From positions 186,001-250,000 of the forward strand of contig NZ_WGNY01000014.1 in the NCBI RefSeq assembly GCF_016124325.1: DNA of 64,000 nucleotides, read 5' to 3'. The position numbers and the translations under genes were made by a program. The DNA comes from Phenylobacterium sp. GTDB lineage: Bacteria > Pseudomonadota > Alphaproteobacteria > Caulobacterales > Caulobacteraceae. The number at the start of each line of letters is the position of its first letter. Position 1 is the first letter of the stretch. Below are positions 20,246 through 30,262 of this stretch, piece by piece. The notes under the pieces were generated by a model. It made no database searches. It was not told the origin of the DNA and worked only from the letters and a program-made list of their open reading frames with translations.

Positions 20246-21115
20246 GGCGATCGCGGGGGTCGTGATCTTGCCGGCCACGCCGAGGCGCACGTCGCCGCGC
20301 TCGAGTTCGGTGAAATAGGACATCAGCGAGCGGCCCTTGAAGGCCTCCTCGACCGGTTCCTTGAAGACGTCCCACAGCGACATGTCGAGGTAGTCGATTC
20401 GACCGTCGCGCATCACGGCCTGGGCGACGTCGCGGATTTCGGCCAGCTTCAGCCCGAACCGCTCGGGCGACAGGCGCAGGCCAAGCTGGAAGTTCTTGCG
20501 GCAGCGCGAGCGCACGCCGTCGATGATCTCGAAGATGATCCGCGAGCGGTTCTCGAGCGAACCGCCGTAGCGGTCCTTGCGCTTGTTGATCTCGGGCGAG
20601 AGGAACTGCGCCAGCACATAGCCGTGGGCGCCGTGGATCTCGACCCCGTCGAAGCCCGCCTTCTCGGCGCGGACGGCGGCGGAGACGAAGTCCTCGATCA
20701 GTTGCTCCACCTCGCCGGTGGAAAGGCCGCGCGAACCGGTCTCCGGGTCGTCGGACGGACAGACCGGCTGGCCCACGATGTCCTTCGGCGAGCGGTTGCC
20801 GGCATGGTGCATCTGCAGGGCCGAGACGCTGCCCGCGGCCTTGATCGCCGCCGCCAGCCGCGTGAGCCCCGGGAGATGCTGGTCGCCGAAGACGCCGAGT
20901 TGCCCCGGGAACCCCTGGCCCACCGCCTGCACATGGGCCGCGCAGGTCATGGTCAGGCCGAACCCGCCCTTGGCCCGCAGGGTCAGCCAGTTGAACTCGT
21001 CGTCCGACAGCGTGCCGTCGGGATGGCTCTGCAGGTTGGTGAGCGGCGCCAGCATGAAACGGTTCTTCATGGCGGGGCCGTGCATGAGGGTCATCGGCGA
21101 GAACAGGTCGGCCAA
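20042..21115 (-). CDS. NADH:flavin oxidoreductase (old yellow enzyme family)
   Basis: This FMN-dependent oxidoreductase has 357 residues in a TIM barrel. Motifs include NRFMLAPLTNLQSH at the start, ALQMHHAGNRSP, the substrate-binding EIHGAHGYVLAQFLSP, YGGSLENRSR and the late phosphate-binding strand ADYVLIGRAAI. I place the start at a TTG with GGAGA 8 nt upstream, because the extra in-frame residues before it (up to an ATG at 21172) do not resemble the family. The substrate is unknown; relatives reduce activated C=C bonds. The gene stands alone and converges on glcF and the small membrane frame. Confidence 0.88.
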   Translation of the reverse strand: MADLFSPMTLMHGPAMKNRFMLAPLTNLQSHPDGTLSDDEFNWLTLRAKGGFGLTMTCAAHVQAVGQGFPGQLGVFGDQHLPGLTRLAAAIKAAGSVSALQMHHAGNRSPKDIVGQPVCPSDDPETGSRGLSTGEVEQLIEDFVSAAVRAEKAGFDGVEIHGAHGYVLAQFLSPEINKRKDRYGGSLENRSRIIFEIIDGVRSRCRKNFQLGLRLSPERFGLKLAEIRDVAQAVMRDGRIDYLDMSLWDVFKEPVEEAFKGRSLMSYFTELERGDVRLGVAGKITTPAIASQMLREGADYVLIGRAAILHHDFAERARDPAFKPVALPVTAEYLANEGLGPAFVKYMSTWPGFVEAA

Positions 21116-21194
21116 GGGCGGTCTCCAGGAAGCGTGACCGCAGCGATAGCCGGCTTCCGCGGCGTCGGGCAACGCCGGGAATCTGCGGGCGCGC

Positions 21195-22298
21195 TCAGCG
21201 GTCGCCGGCTGATCCCGTGCTGGCCGGCATGGCCTTGATCCAGGCCCGGATCAGGGCGACCCCCTCCTCGTGCGTCATCGAGCGGCCCAGCTCGGGCATC
21301 ATCACGCCGGGCTCGGTCGAGGCCATGCGGTAGGCCAGGATCGAGTCGTCGGGGCGGCCGGGCACGATGTCGTCCTTGAGGTCGCCCGATCCGCGGCCGG
21401 CGGCGACTGGATGCTTGCCGACGCCCCAGGTCACGGGATTCCGCTCCTCCAGGTCGAGGAACAGGCCCGAGTTGCTCGCCACGCCCCGGGCGTTGTGACA
21501 GTGGGCGCAATTGCCGTCGAGGTAAGCCCGCGCGCGCGCGTCCAGCGGCTCGGCCGGATCGTCCCAGCGCGGCGTGCGCGGCGCGTCGGCCGGCTTCGGC
21601 GCCCCGGCCAGCAGGCCCAGGCGGGTCCAGTGGACGAGCTGGTTCTCGCCCGCTCCGGCGTAGGCGTAGTCGCCGTTGAGGTTCCGCGCCTTGGGCCCGA
21701 TCGGCGAGATCGCCTTGTCGAGCTGGTGGCACTCCTTGCACTGGTTCTGGTTGGGCACGGCGTAGTCGATGGTCAGCGGCTTGCCGTGCTCGTCGATGAC
21801 CGACACCTCCATCCGCGCGCCGGCCCGCTTCAGCACCGCCTCGCTCTGGTCGGCGTTCCAGACATAGGCCTGGGCCGTCCAGCCTTCCGGCTTGTGGATC
21901 AGCACCCGGGTCTCGATGAAGCGCACCTTCTCGCCCGGCCGGCGGAGGTCGGCCGGATAGGCGAAGGTCTTGATGAGCGCCGCACCCACGGGCAGGTCCA
22001 GAACGCCCTCAGCCCGGTAGCGCGCCTGGGTTCCGGGCGGCAGGTAGGCGAAGCGGTGCTTCTCGGCGTAGTCGGTGAACAGCGGCGTGTTCAGGGCGTA
22101 GGGCGTCACCCGCGCGTTGGGGTGGCGGGCCCCGGCGTCGGTGAAGAGGCGGTAGTCGGACAGCTTCGGCGCCGGCCCGTCGGCCATCAGCGCCGCCTGG
22201 GACACGCCCGGCGGCGCGGGCGCCGCGCCCAGCAGCAGGAGGCCGGTGAGGCCGGCCGCCAAGGTCCGAATACGCATCATCCGACTTCGTACGCTCAC
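21195..22298 (-). CDS. diheme c-type cytochrome-like protein (TIGR03806/SO2930 type)
   Basis: This exported protein of 367 residues has a signal peptide (residues 9-27, LAAGLTGLLLLGAAPAP) and two CXXCH haem sites, CKECH and CAHCH. The region between them carries a conserved PIGPKARNLNGDY motif. It matches, from memory, the family named SO2930-type diheme cytochrome (TIGR03806), whose members regularly pair with a parallel beta-helix protein; here the next gene upstream is exactly that and overlaps it by 4 bp. It is probably a periplasmic electron carrier or dehydrogenase partner. The function of the pair is not known to me. Confidence 0.82.
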   Translation of the reverse strand: MSVRSRMMRIRTLAAGLTGLLLLGAAPAPPGVSQAALMADGPAPKLSDYRLFTDAGARHPNARVTPYALNTPLFTDYAEKHRFAYLPPGTQARYRAEGVLDLPVGAALIKTFAYPADLRRPGEKVRFIETRVLIHKPEGWTAQAYVWNADQSEAVLKRAGARMEVSVIDEHGKPLTIDYAVPNQNQCKECHQLDKAISPIGPKARNLNGDYAYAGAGENQLVHWTRLGLLAGAPKPADAPRTPRWDDPAEPLDARARAYLDGNCAHCHNARGVASNSGLFLDLEERNPVTWGVGKHPVAAGRGSGDLKDDIVPGRPDDSILAYRMASTEPGVMMPELGRSMTHEEGVALIRAWIKAMPASTGSAGDR

Positions 22299-23512
22299 GA
22301 CCCCAGGTCAGACTGCGCCTTGGGCAGGATCACGGCGGCCGGCTCGGCCACCTGGGCGTCGCCGACGGTCTGGGCCACCTGCGGCTTCGCCTTGTCCAGC
22401 GCGCCGGGCGCGGGAAGGTTGAGGTTGAGCACCGGGCCGTCGCTCAGGCGCACGCGCGCCACCTCGGGCGAGCCGGCGAAGGTGGTGACCCCGTCCCACA
22501 TCACCGGCGGGATCTGGCCGCCCATCATCTTGGCCAGGGCCTCGCCGCCGTCGAACTGCGGGTTCCAGGCGTTGCGGCCGATCTTGTTGTCGCGCACCAC
22601 GATGTCGCGCGGCAGGGGGTTGTAGGTCTTGTCGTCGAACTTCTGCGTGTAGCTGACCAGCATCACCGCGGCGGTCTGGTTGCCGTCGATCGTGTTGCCG
22701 AACACGTGGACGTCGCGGTTGGCCATCACCATCACGCCGGTGCCGGTGGGCACGCCGGCCACGATGTTGCCCTTGGGCGCGAAGTTCTGGGTGTCGTTGT
22801 TCACGACCTGGTTGTTGAACACCCGCGTCGAGTGCCCGCCCATCTGCGGCAGGTTCGGCAGGTCGAACACCAGGATGCCGCCGGCGTTGTGGGTCGAGAC
22901 GTTGTCGAAGACGTCGGCGTTCATCGAGTTCTCGATCTCGATCCCGGCGACGTTGAATTCGGCCCGGCTGTTCTTGACGATGATGTTCTTCGACTGGCCG
23001 ACGTAGATGCCGGCGTCCGAGGCGCCCTTCACCGTCACCTTGTCGATCAGCACGTTGGTGGACGAGACGGGATAGACCCCGTAGGCGCCGTTGGTCTCCT
23101 TGGGCCCGCCGGTCCACTCGACCCGCAGGTTCACGAAGCTGATCTGGTCGGAGCCCTTGGACTTCACCCCGTCGCCGCGGGTGTCCTCGACCGCGAGGTC
23201 GCGGATCGTCACCTGGTTCGAGGTGATGAGCAGGCCCTCCCCGGCGCCCTTCTGCCCTTTGAACGACAGGATGGTGGCCTCAGGCCCGGCGCCTTTCACC
23301 GTGACGTTGGCCACATCGAGCGACAGGCCGTCGATGAGGTCGTAGCGTCCCGCGCCCAGCTCGACCACGTCGCCGGGCTTGGCGTCGAGCAGCGCGGTCT
23401 GCAGCCGTTCCTGCGCATCGGCGCCCGGCGCGACGGTCAGGGTCTTGGCGTAGGCGCTCCCGCTCAGCACCGTGGCGGCCAGCAGCGCCGTGGCGTACCT
23501 GATCATCTTCAC
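22295..23512 (-). CDS. exported parallel beta-helix protein (TIGR03805 type)
   Basis: This 405-residue exported protein has a signal peptide of 22 residues (MKMIRYATALLAATVLSGSA) followed by a right-handed parallel beta-helix. Short repeated turns are seen, e.g. VTIRDLAVEDTRGDGVKSKG, NVLIDKVTVKGASDAGIYVG and NADVFDNVSTHNAGGILVFD. Such folds act on or bind polysaccharides (pectate lyase-like), but I see no clear lyase residues. The C-terminal 60 residues are Pro/Ala-rich. It overlaps the diheme cytochrome gene by 4 bp, so the two are made together and probably form one periplasmic or surface unit. Confidence 0.82.
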   Translation of the reverse strand: MKMIRYATALLAATVLSGSAYAKTLTVAPGADAQERLQTALLDAKPGDVVELGAGRYDLIDGLSLDVANVTVKGAGPEATILSFKGQKGAGEGLLITSNQVTIRDLAVEDTRGDGVKSKGSDQISFVNLRVEWTGGPKETNGAYGVYPVSSTNVLIDKVTVKGASDAGIYVGQSKNIIVKNSRAEFNVAGIEIENSMNADVFDNVSTHNAGGILVFDLPNLPQMGGHSTRVFNNQVVNNDTQNFAPKGNIVAGVPTGTGVMVMANRDVHVFGNTIDGNQTAAVMLVSYTQKFDDKTYNPLPRDIVVRDNKIGRNAWNPQFDGGEALAKMMGGQIPPVMWDGVTTFAGSPEVARVRLSDGPVLNLNLPAPGALDKAKPQVAQTVGDAQVAEPAAVILPKAQSDLGS

Positions 23513-23609
23513 ACCTCCCGTATCGTCCTGCCGGCATCATGACGCGCCGTTCAACTTCGTAGGTGGCGCAGGTCAGCGCCGCAAGGCAACCCCAAAGGGC
23601 CACAAAAGC

Positions 23610-24038
23610 ATGCAGACCCGGATCATACGCTTCGGTGCGGAATGCGCGAACGTCCTCGACCGCGTCGCCATCGACGTGTTCGACGAGGCGATAGATCCGG
23701 CGCGGGTCGCGGCCTATCTCGCCGAGCCCGGGCATCTGATGGTGGTCGCCGTTAGCGATGGCGAGGTCGTGGGCCAGGCGCGCGGCATGGTGCACCGCCA
23801 CCCCGACAAGAAGACCGAACTCTACATCGACAATCTCGGCGTGACTCCGTCACGGCGGCGCGAGCGGCTGGCGACGCACCTGCTCGACGACCTCGTCGCG
23901 TGGGGCCGGAGCCTGGGCTGCGAGGAAGCGTGGGTCGGAACCGAGGTCGACAACGGCCCGGCGCGCGCGCTGTACGAACGTCGCGGCTCCCAGGCCGAGA
24001 CGTTCGTCATGTACGTCTACGAGTTGGCGGACACGTAG
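23610..24038 (+). CDS. GNAT-family N-acetyltransferase
   Basis: This small acetyl-CoA-dependent acetyltransferase has 142 residues. The acetyl-CoA site is the LYIDNLGVTPSRRRERLATHLL region (motif A, with R-R-R-E-R-L-A in place of the common RxxGxG/A) and motif B is in ARALYERRG. The general layout resembles AAC(3)-I-type enzymes, but the match is weak and the substrate is unknown. It diverges from the beta-helix gene (97 bp) and its last 22 bp overlap the 3' end of the convergent deaminase gene. Confidence 0.85.
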   Translation: MQTRIIRFGAECANVLDRVAIDVFDEAIDPARVAAYLAEPGHLMVVAVSDGEVVGQARGMVHRHPDKKTELYIDNLGVTPSRRRERLATHLLDDLVAWGRSLGCEEAWVGTEVDNGPARALYERRGSQAETFVMYVYELADT

Positions 24039-25033
24039 GCGTCGATGGCCGCCACGTGTCGCTCGGCCACTTCCGGGGGCAGGAACGAGCCGGTGAAGCT
24101 GTTCTTGGCCAGGGTCACGAGGTCGTCGCGCGAGAGCGACAGCGCCTCGGTGATCTGGGTGAAGTTCTCGCCCACATAGCCGCCGAAATAGGCCGGATCG
24201 TCCGAATTGACCGTGGGCTTGAGGCCCAGTTCCAGCATCCGTTTCAGGGGGTGAAGCTTCAGGTCGCTCACGCCGCAGAGCTTGAGGTTCGAGAGCGGGC
24301 AGACCGTCAGCGTCATGCCCTCCGAGGCCAGCCGCGCCACCAGCCTGTCGTCCTCCAGCGCCCGGTTGCCGTGGTCGATGCGGTCGACGTGCAGCAGGTC
24401 CAGCGCCTCCCAGACATATTCGGGCGGCCCTTCCTCGCCGGCGTGGGCGACGCGCTTCAGGCCGCGTTCGCCGGCGGCGGCGAAGACGCGGGCGAACTTT
24501 GAGGGCGGATGGCCCACCTCTGAGGAATCCAGTCCCACGCCCACGATGCGGTCGAGGTAGGATTCGGCCATCCTCAGGGTGGCGAAGGCGGCGTCCTCGT
24601 CGAGATGGCGCAGGAAACACAGGATCAGGCTGGAGGTGACGCCCAGGTCTCGTTCGGCCTCAGCCATGCCCGCCAGCAGGCCGTCGGCCGCGACGGAGAA
24701 GGGAAGTCCGCGGTCGGTGTGGGTCTGGGGATCGAAGAACAGCTCGACGTGGCGGCAGCCGTCGGCCGCGACGCGCCGGAAATAGGCCATCGCCAGATCG
24801 CGGAAGTCGTCTTCCGTCATCAGCACGCCGGCGCCCTGGTAGTAGATGTCGAGGAAGTCCTGCAGGTTTCCGAAGGCGTAGGCGGCGCGCACCTCCTCGA
24901 CGGTCCGAAAGGGCAGGGCGACGCCGTTGCGCCGACCGAACTCGAACATCTGCTCGGGCTCCAGGCTGCCTTCGATATGCAGGTGCAGTTCGGCCTTCGG
25001 CAGGCCACGGGCGAATTGGGTGAGGTCGGTCAT
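24017..25033 (-). CDS. adenine deaminase (adenosine deaminase-like)
   Basis: This Zn hydrolase of the adenosine/AMP deaminase superfamily has 338 residues. His17 and His19 in KAELHLHIEGSLEPE bind zinc. The catalytic motifs follow: HAGEEGPPEYVWEALDLL (His and Glu), RIDHGNRA and the metal-binding SDDPAYFGGY. The YYQGAGVL, LDSSEVGHPPSKF and CPLSNLKLCGV segments match the PA0148-type proteins, which were shown to deaminate adenine to hypoxanthine rather than adenosine. The role is purine salvage in the cytoplasm. It is a single gene. Confidence 0.88.
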   Translation of the reverse strand: MTDLTQFARGLPKAELHLHIEGSLEPEQMFEFGRRNGVALPFRTVEEVRAAYAFGNLQDFLDIYYQGAGVLMTEDDFRDLAMAYFRRVAADGCRHVELFFDPQTHTDRGLPFSVAADGLLAGMAEAERDLGVTSSLILCFLRHLDEDAAFATLRMAESYLDRIVGVGLDSSEVGHPPSKFARVFAAAGERGLKRVAHAGEEGPPEYVWEALDLLHVDRIDHGNRALEDDRLVARLASEGMTLTVCPLSNLKLCGVSDLKLHPLKRMLELGLKPTVNSDDPAYFGGYVGENFTQITEALSLSRDDLVTLAKNSFTGSFLPPEVAERHVAAIDAYVSANS

Positions 25034-25122
25034 GGCCGCGACCTTCCCGCGATCCGGGCGCGGGTCAAGGCTTGCGGCGCGTCGGGGCTGGTCTAGGCTC
25101 TGGCTTCAACTGGGGAGTGTGC

Positions 25123-25752
25123 GTGGCTGCATCAGGCGCCGAGGCGGCGGGGACGACGGCGGAGCAAAAGCTCGCGGCCGCCCATCAGGCCCTTCTGCAC
25201 ACCAAGGGCATACAGTTCGATTTCGCCGCTGCGCAGCCGCCCGAGCCGCCGTTCTGGGCCGAGCCGCTGCTGCGGTTGCTGAAGGTCGTCGGGCCCTATG
25301 TGATCTACCTCTTCTGGGGCGGCGTCGCGATCGGGGCGGCGCTGCTCGTCTACTTCGTCATCCGGGAACTGGTCCCCGAACGCTGGCTGCGCGGCCGGCG
25401 CCAGGTCCAGGAGGCCGCGGACTGGCGGCCCGACGCCGAACAGGCCCACGCCCTGCTGGCCGACGCCGACCGGCTCGCCGCCGACGGCCAGTTCGACGAG
25501 GCGATCCACATCCTGCTGTTCCGGTCCATCGACGACCTGGCCGCGCGCCGGCCGGGCGCGGTGCGCCAGGCGCTGACCAGCCGCGACATCGCCGGGTTGG
25601 AGGTGCTGCCGTCGGGCGCGCGGGCGGCCTTCGCGCGCCTGGCCCAGGCCGTGGAGCGCACGTTCTTCGGAGGGCGGCCGGCCGACGCCGAGGCCTTCGG
25701 CCGAGCGCGGGCCGACTACGAGGCCTTCGCCTTCGCCGAGGGCTGGCGATGA
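25123..25752 (+). CDS. DUF4129-type membrane protein
   Basis: This 209-residue protein starts at a GTG with a GGGGAG site. One transmembrane helix lies at about 55-77 (VVGPYVIYLFWGGVAIGAALLVYFVI). The C-terminal domain (about 95-205) has the DUF4129 pattern: repeated Ala-rich helices with LLADADRLAADGQFDEAIHI and [11 protein letters not shown]. The function is unknown. It begins a run of six genes on the plus strand with nearly all stops and starts overlapping. In many Proteobacteria the same set surrounds a MoxR ATPase, so it is likely part of that assembly. Confidence 0.82.
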   Translation: MAASGAEAAGTTAEQKLAAAHQALLHTKGIQFDFAAAQPPEPPFWAEPLLRLLKVVGPYVIYLFWGGVAIGAALLVYFVIRELVPERWLRGRRQVQEAADWRPDAEQAHALLADADRLAADGQFDEAIHILLFRSIDDLAARRPGAVRQALTSRDIAGLEVLPSGARAAFARLAQAVERTFFGGRPADAEAFGRARADYEAFAFAEGWR

Positions 25753-26946
25753 GCGAGACCGCGCCCGCCTTCGCCCCCCGGACGATCCTCGCGCTGGTCG
25801 CCGTCGGGATCGTGGCCCTTTCGGGCCTGGTGGTGCTCGCGGCCTACGCGCCGGAGTTGCGATCGGGCGCCGACGGGCGGGCCCACGCCCTGTCGAAGTC
25901 GGCGATCGGCTACGCCGGCGCGCCGATCCTGATGCGCGAACTGGGCCAGACCGCGCTGGTCAGTCGCGTGAAGCCGCACGGCGGGTTGGCCGCGACGGTG
26001 GTGCTGACGCCGGATGCCGGGACCGCGGGCGACGAACTGAAGCGGTTCGAAGGGCGCGACCCGCTGCTGATCGTCCTGCCGAAATGGGCCGCCGCGCCCG
26101 ATCCCTTTCACCAAGGATACGTGACGAAGGCCGGCGTCCTGTCCGGGCCGGCCGAACGGTTCACCGACATGCTCAAGGCGTGGTCCAAGCAGACGGTCGT
26201 CGCGGTCCGGCCGGCCGCGACACGCCCCGTCCTGCGCGGCGCGCCGGGATCCGCCCTGGCCGGGTCGTACCTGCCCCTGGGCTCGATCGACCGGCTGCAG
26301 ACGGTCTCCGGCGACGGCTGGGCGCCGATCCTGGTGGACGACGAGGGCCGCACGGTGCTGGCGGCCTCGCGCCGGCGGCCCAACATCTGGCTGCTGGCCG
26401 AGCCCGACCTGCTCAACAACCAGGGCCTGAAGGACCTGAACACGGCCCGCGCCGGGGCCGGGATCCTGGGCGCGCTGAGCGGCGAGGGCGCGGAGTCGCT
26501 GGTCTTCGACGTGACCCTGGCCGGCTACGAGCGCGGCCAGGGACTGTTGCGCCTGATGCTGGCGCCGCCGTGGCTCGCCGCCACCCTGATCGCCGTGGCC
26601 GCCGCGATCCTCATGGGCCTGCATGGCCTGGCGCGGTTCGGCCAGCCGCGCCGGACCGGCCGCGCCTTCGCCCTGGGCGCGCGGGCCCTGGTCGACAACG
26701 GCGCGGGCCTGATCCGCCAGGCGCGCAAGGAACACGAACTGGCCCCCGCCTATGCGGCGCTGACCCGGGCGCTGGTGATCCGCGCCGCGGGGGCGCATGG
26801 CGGCGCCGACTGGCTGGACGAGCTGGCGCGCCGCCGCGGCCAGGCCGAGCCGGCCCAGCTGGCGGCCGAGGCCGAAGCGGCCAGGACCCGCGACGACCTC
26901 ATGGCCGTCGCGACGAAACTGTACGAGTGGAGAGGGGAGATGACGC

Positions 26947-26960
<14 letters not shown>
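25749..26960 (+). CDS. DUF4350-containing membrane protein
   Basis: This 403-residue membrane protein has an N-terminal helix (residues 12-33, [20 protein letters not shown]), a DUF4350-like domain of alternating strands and helices (about 45-230, beginning [20 protein letters not shown]), a second helix near 270-295 ([20 protein letters not shown]) and a charged cytosolic tail. DUF4350 proteins accompany MoxR/DUF58 genes, and their role is unknown. The ATG overlaps the DUF4129 stop (ATGA), and the end overlaps the moxR start by 14 bp. Confidence 0.82.
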
Positions 26961-27891
<931 letters not shown>

Positions 27892-27903
<12 letters not shown>

Positions 27904-27933
27904 GAGCGCCCCGATGAGAGCGCCCTGGTGAGG
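27892..27933 (+). repeat. three tandem 14-bp copies spanning the moxR stop codon
   Basis: The unit GCGCCCCGATGAGA occurs twice exactly (27892-27905, 27906-27919) and a third time with changes (27920-27933). The first copy contains the moxR stop codon. The array probably arose by slippage, and it pushed the DUF58 start 41 bp downstream in a cluster where all other junctions overlap. The last copy supplies part of the AGGAGG ribosome site for the next gene. Confidence 0.85.
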
Positions 27934-27944
27934 AGGCCGGAGGC

Positions 27945-29258
27945 TTGAGACTGTATCCCACCCGCCGCGCGATCGGCCTGACGGCCGCGGGGGCCGCGCC
28001 GGCCATGGCCGTTGCGCTGGCCGCGCCCGGCTACTGGACGATGGCGGCGGCGTGGATCGTGCTGGCGGCGGGCCTGATGCTGACCGATGCGCTCCTGGCG
28101 ACGTCCCCGCGGCGGGCGGCCCTGTCGGCGGAGGCGCCGGGCGGGCTCGGGGTTGGCCGGCCGGCCGCGGCGCGGCTCGTGGCCGCTTTCGAGGGCGCCG
28201 CCCCGGCCGAGGTCGAGCTGGCCGTCGGCGTCAACGCGCGGCTGGGGGCTTCGCCCGACCGCCGGACGGCGGCCGTGCGCGACGGTCGCGCCGAGGCGGT
28301 GGTGTCGCTGGATCCCAAACGGCGCGGCGAGGGCCGGATCGAGGGCGTCTGGGCGCGCTGGCGCGGACCGCTCGGCCTGGTCTGGCTGCAGCGCCACGCC
28401 GCCGACGGCCCGGTCCTGCCGATCACCCCCGATATCGACGCGGTGAAGGAACAGGCTCTGCGGCTGTTCGCCCGCGACGCGCCCATCGGCGCCAAGCCGC
28501 TTACCGACCGTGGCGAGGGCTCCGACTTCCACGCGCTGCGGGAATTCCAGACCGGCATGGACCTGCGCGACATCGACTGGAAGCAGAGCGCCCGCCACCT
28601 GAAGCTGGTCGGCCGCGAGTATCGGACCGAGCGGAACCACCACGTGGTCCTGGCCATCGACAGCGGCCGGTTGATGAGCGCGCCGGCGGCCGGACTGCCG
28701 CGCATCGACCGGGCGATCAACGCGGCCCTGCTGCTGGCCTTCGTGAGCCTGCGCCTCGGCGATCGCGTCGGCCTTTTCGCCTTCGATTCCCGGCCACGGG
28801 TGGCTAGCGGCCTGGCGAGCGGGCCGCAGGCCTTCCCGCTGATCCAGCGGCTGGCCGCCTCGATCGACTATTCCACCGAGGAGACCAACTTCACCCTCGG
28901 CCTGACGGCGCTGGCCGGCCGGCTCGACCGCCGCGCCATGGTGGTGGTGTTCACCGACTTCGCCGACGCCACCAGCGCCGAACTGATGATCGAGAACGTG
29001 GCGCGGCTGATGCGCACCCATCTGGTGCTCTTCGTGGTGTTCCGCGACGAGGAGCTGGAAACCCTTCGCGCCCGCCGGCCGGAGGAGCCCGACGACGTGT
29101 CCCGCGCCGTCATCGCCGAGCGCTTGCTGCGCCAGCGTGAGGAGGTGGCCGCCCGCCTGCGCCGACTGGGGGCCCAGATCGTCGACGCGCCGGCCGAAGG
29201 CCTGTCGGCCGCCCTGGTCAACCGCTACCTCGACGCCAAGCGGCGGGAGCTGGTCTGA
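27945..29258 (+). CDS. DUF58 (vWA-like) protein partnered with MoxR
   Basis: This 437-residue membrane-anchored protein starts at a TTG preceded by AGGAGG with 8-nt spacing. Two hydrophobic segments lie at the N-terminus (about 10-50). The DUF58 signature is clear: [20 protein letters not shown] then WKQSARH (about 188-214). A vWA-like fold follows, with [11 protein letters not shown] in the metal-site position, and [10 protein letters not shown] later. Such proteins are the usual partner of MoxR ATPases. The last base of its stop is the first base of the next ATG. Confidence 0.9.
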   Translation: MRLYPTRRAIGLTAAGAAPAMAVALAAPGYWTMAAAWIVLAAGLMLTDALLATSPRRAALSAEAPGGLGVGRPAAARLVAAFEGAAPAEVELAVGVNARLGASPDRRTAAVRDGRAEAVVSLDPKRRGEGRIEGVWARWRGPLGLVWLQRHAADGPVLPITPDIDAVKEQALRLFARDAPIGAKPLTDRGEGSDFHALREFQTGMDLRDIDWKQSARHLKLVGREYRTERNHHVVLAIDSGRLMSAPAAGLPRIDRAINAALLLAFVSLRLGDRVGLFAFDSRPRVASGLASGPQAFPLIQRLAASIDYSTEETNFTLGLTALAGRLDRRAMVVVFTDFADATSAELMIENVARLMRTHLVLFVVFRDEELETLRARRPEEPDDVSRAVIAERLLRQREEVAARLRRLGAQIVDAPAEGLSAALVNRYLDAKRRELV

Positions 29259-30262
29259 TGGCCGAGCTGCAGCTCAAGAGCGCGCGTTTCCGCGCCGAGC
29301 GCGAGGCCGACTGGCGCAAGCTGGACGCCCTGCTCACCCGGGCGGAGTCGGTGGGGGTGGGCCACATGCGGCGCGAGGAGCTGCTGGAGATTCCGCTGCT
29401 CTATCGCCAGGCGCTCTCGTCGCTGTCGGTGGCGCGGGCGATCTCGCTGGACCAGAACCTCATCGGCTACCTCGAGGGCCTGAGCACCCGCGGCTATTTC
29501 GTCGTCTACGGCGCGCGGGGCCGCCTTCGCGACCGGCTGGTCCGGTTCTTCCGCAGCGACTGGCCGGCGGCGGTCCAATCCCTCTGGCGCGAGACGCTGG
29601 TGTCGCTCGCGGTCTCGCTGGCCGCCGCGGTCGTGGCCTATGTCCTGGTCCTTCGCGACCCCGACTGGTTCTACGCCTTCATGGATCCCGGGATGGCGTC
29701 GGGCCGCGATCCGATGGCGACCACGGCGTCCCTGCGCGAGACGCTTTACGATAAGCCCGAAAGCCTCGCACAGGGGCTGTCCTTCCTGGCGGCGTTCCTC
29801 TTCACCCACAACGCCCAGATCGCGATCTGGGCCTTCGCGCTCGGCTTCGCGCTCTGCCTGCCGACGGCGGCGCTCATGGTCCTGAACGGCGGCGCGTTAG
29901 GCGCCTTCATCGCGCTGTTCGTCTCCCGGGGCCTCGGCTTCGAGGCGACCGGCTGGCTGATGATCCACGGCACGACCGAACTGTTCGCCATCGTGCTTTC
30001 GGGCGCGGCCGGCTTTTCCATCGGCTGGGCGGTGATCTTCCCCGGCGAGCGGAGCCGCGTGGACGCCGCCGCCGCGGCCGGCCGGCGCGCGGCCATGGTG
30101 ATGATGGGCGTCGTCATCATGCTGTTCGTCGCCGGCCTGCTGGAGGGCTTCGGCCGCCAGCTCATCCAGCTCGACCTGGTGCGCTATGCGATCGCCGGCT
30201 CCATGCTCGCGCTGTGGCTGGCCTACTTCTACTGGCCCCGGAGGCGCGGCCATGACGGCTGA
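29258..30262 (+). CDS. SpoIIM-like (DUF95) integral membrane protein
   Basis: This 334-residue polytopic membrane protein of the stage II sporulation protein M family, despite the name, is widespread in non-sporulating bacteria. A soluble helical N-terminus (1-110) is followed by about five or six transmembrane segments, e.g. ETLVSLAVSLAAAVVAYVLV, IWAFALGFALCLPTAALMVL and the conserved loop between them (FLFTHNAQIAIW). GTTELFAIVLSGAAGFSIGW is a typical family motif. It ends inside the RDD gene (11-bp overlap). The function is unknown. Confidence 0.85.
   Translation: MAELQLKSARFRAEREADWRKLDALLTRAESVGVGHMRREELLEIPLLYRQALSSLSVARAISLDQNLIGYLEGLSTRGYFVVYGARGRLRDRLVRFFRSDWPAAVQSLWRETLVSLAVSLAAAVVAYVLVLRDPDWFYAFMDPGMASGRDPMATTASLRETLYDKPESLAQGLSFLAAFLFTHNAQIAIWAFALGFALCLPTAALMVLNGGALGAFIALFVSRGLGFEATGWLMIHGTTELFAIVLSGAAGFSIGWAVIFPGERSRVDAAAAAGRRAAMVMMGVVIMLFVAGLLEGFGRQLIQLDLVRYAIAGSMLALWLAYFYWPRRRGHDG

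Noticed and set aside
23610..24038. aminoglycoside 3-N-acetyltransferase
   Set aside because: The fold order is similar, but the conserved AAC(3)-I residues are not clearly present; only a general GNAT call is safe.
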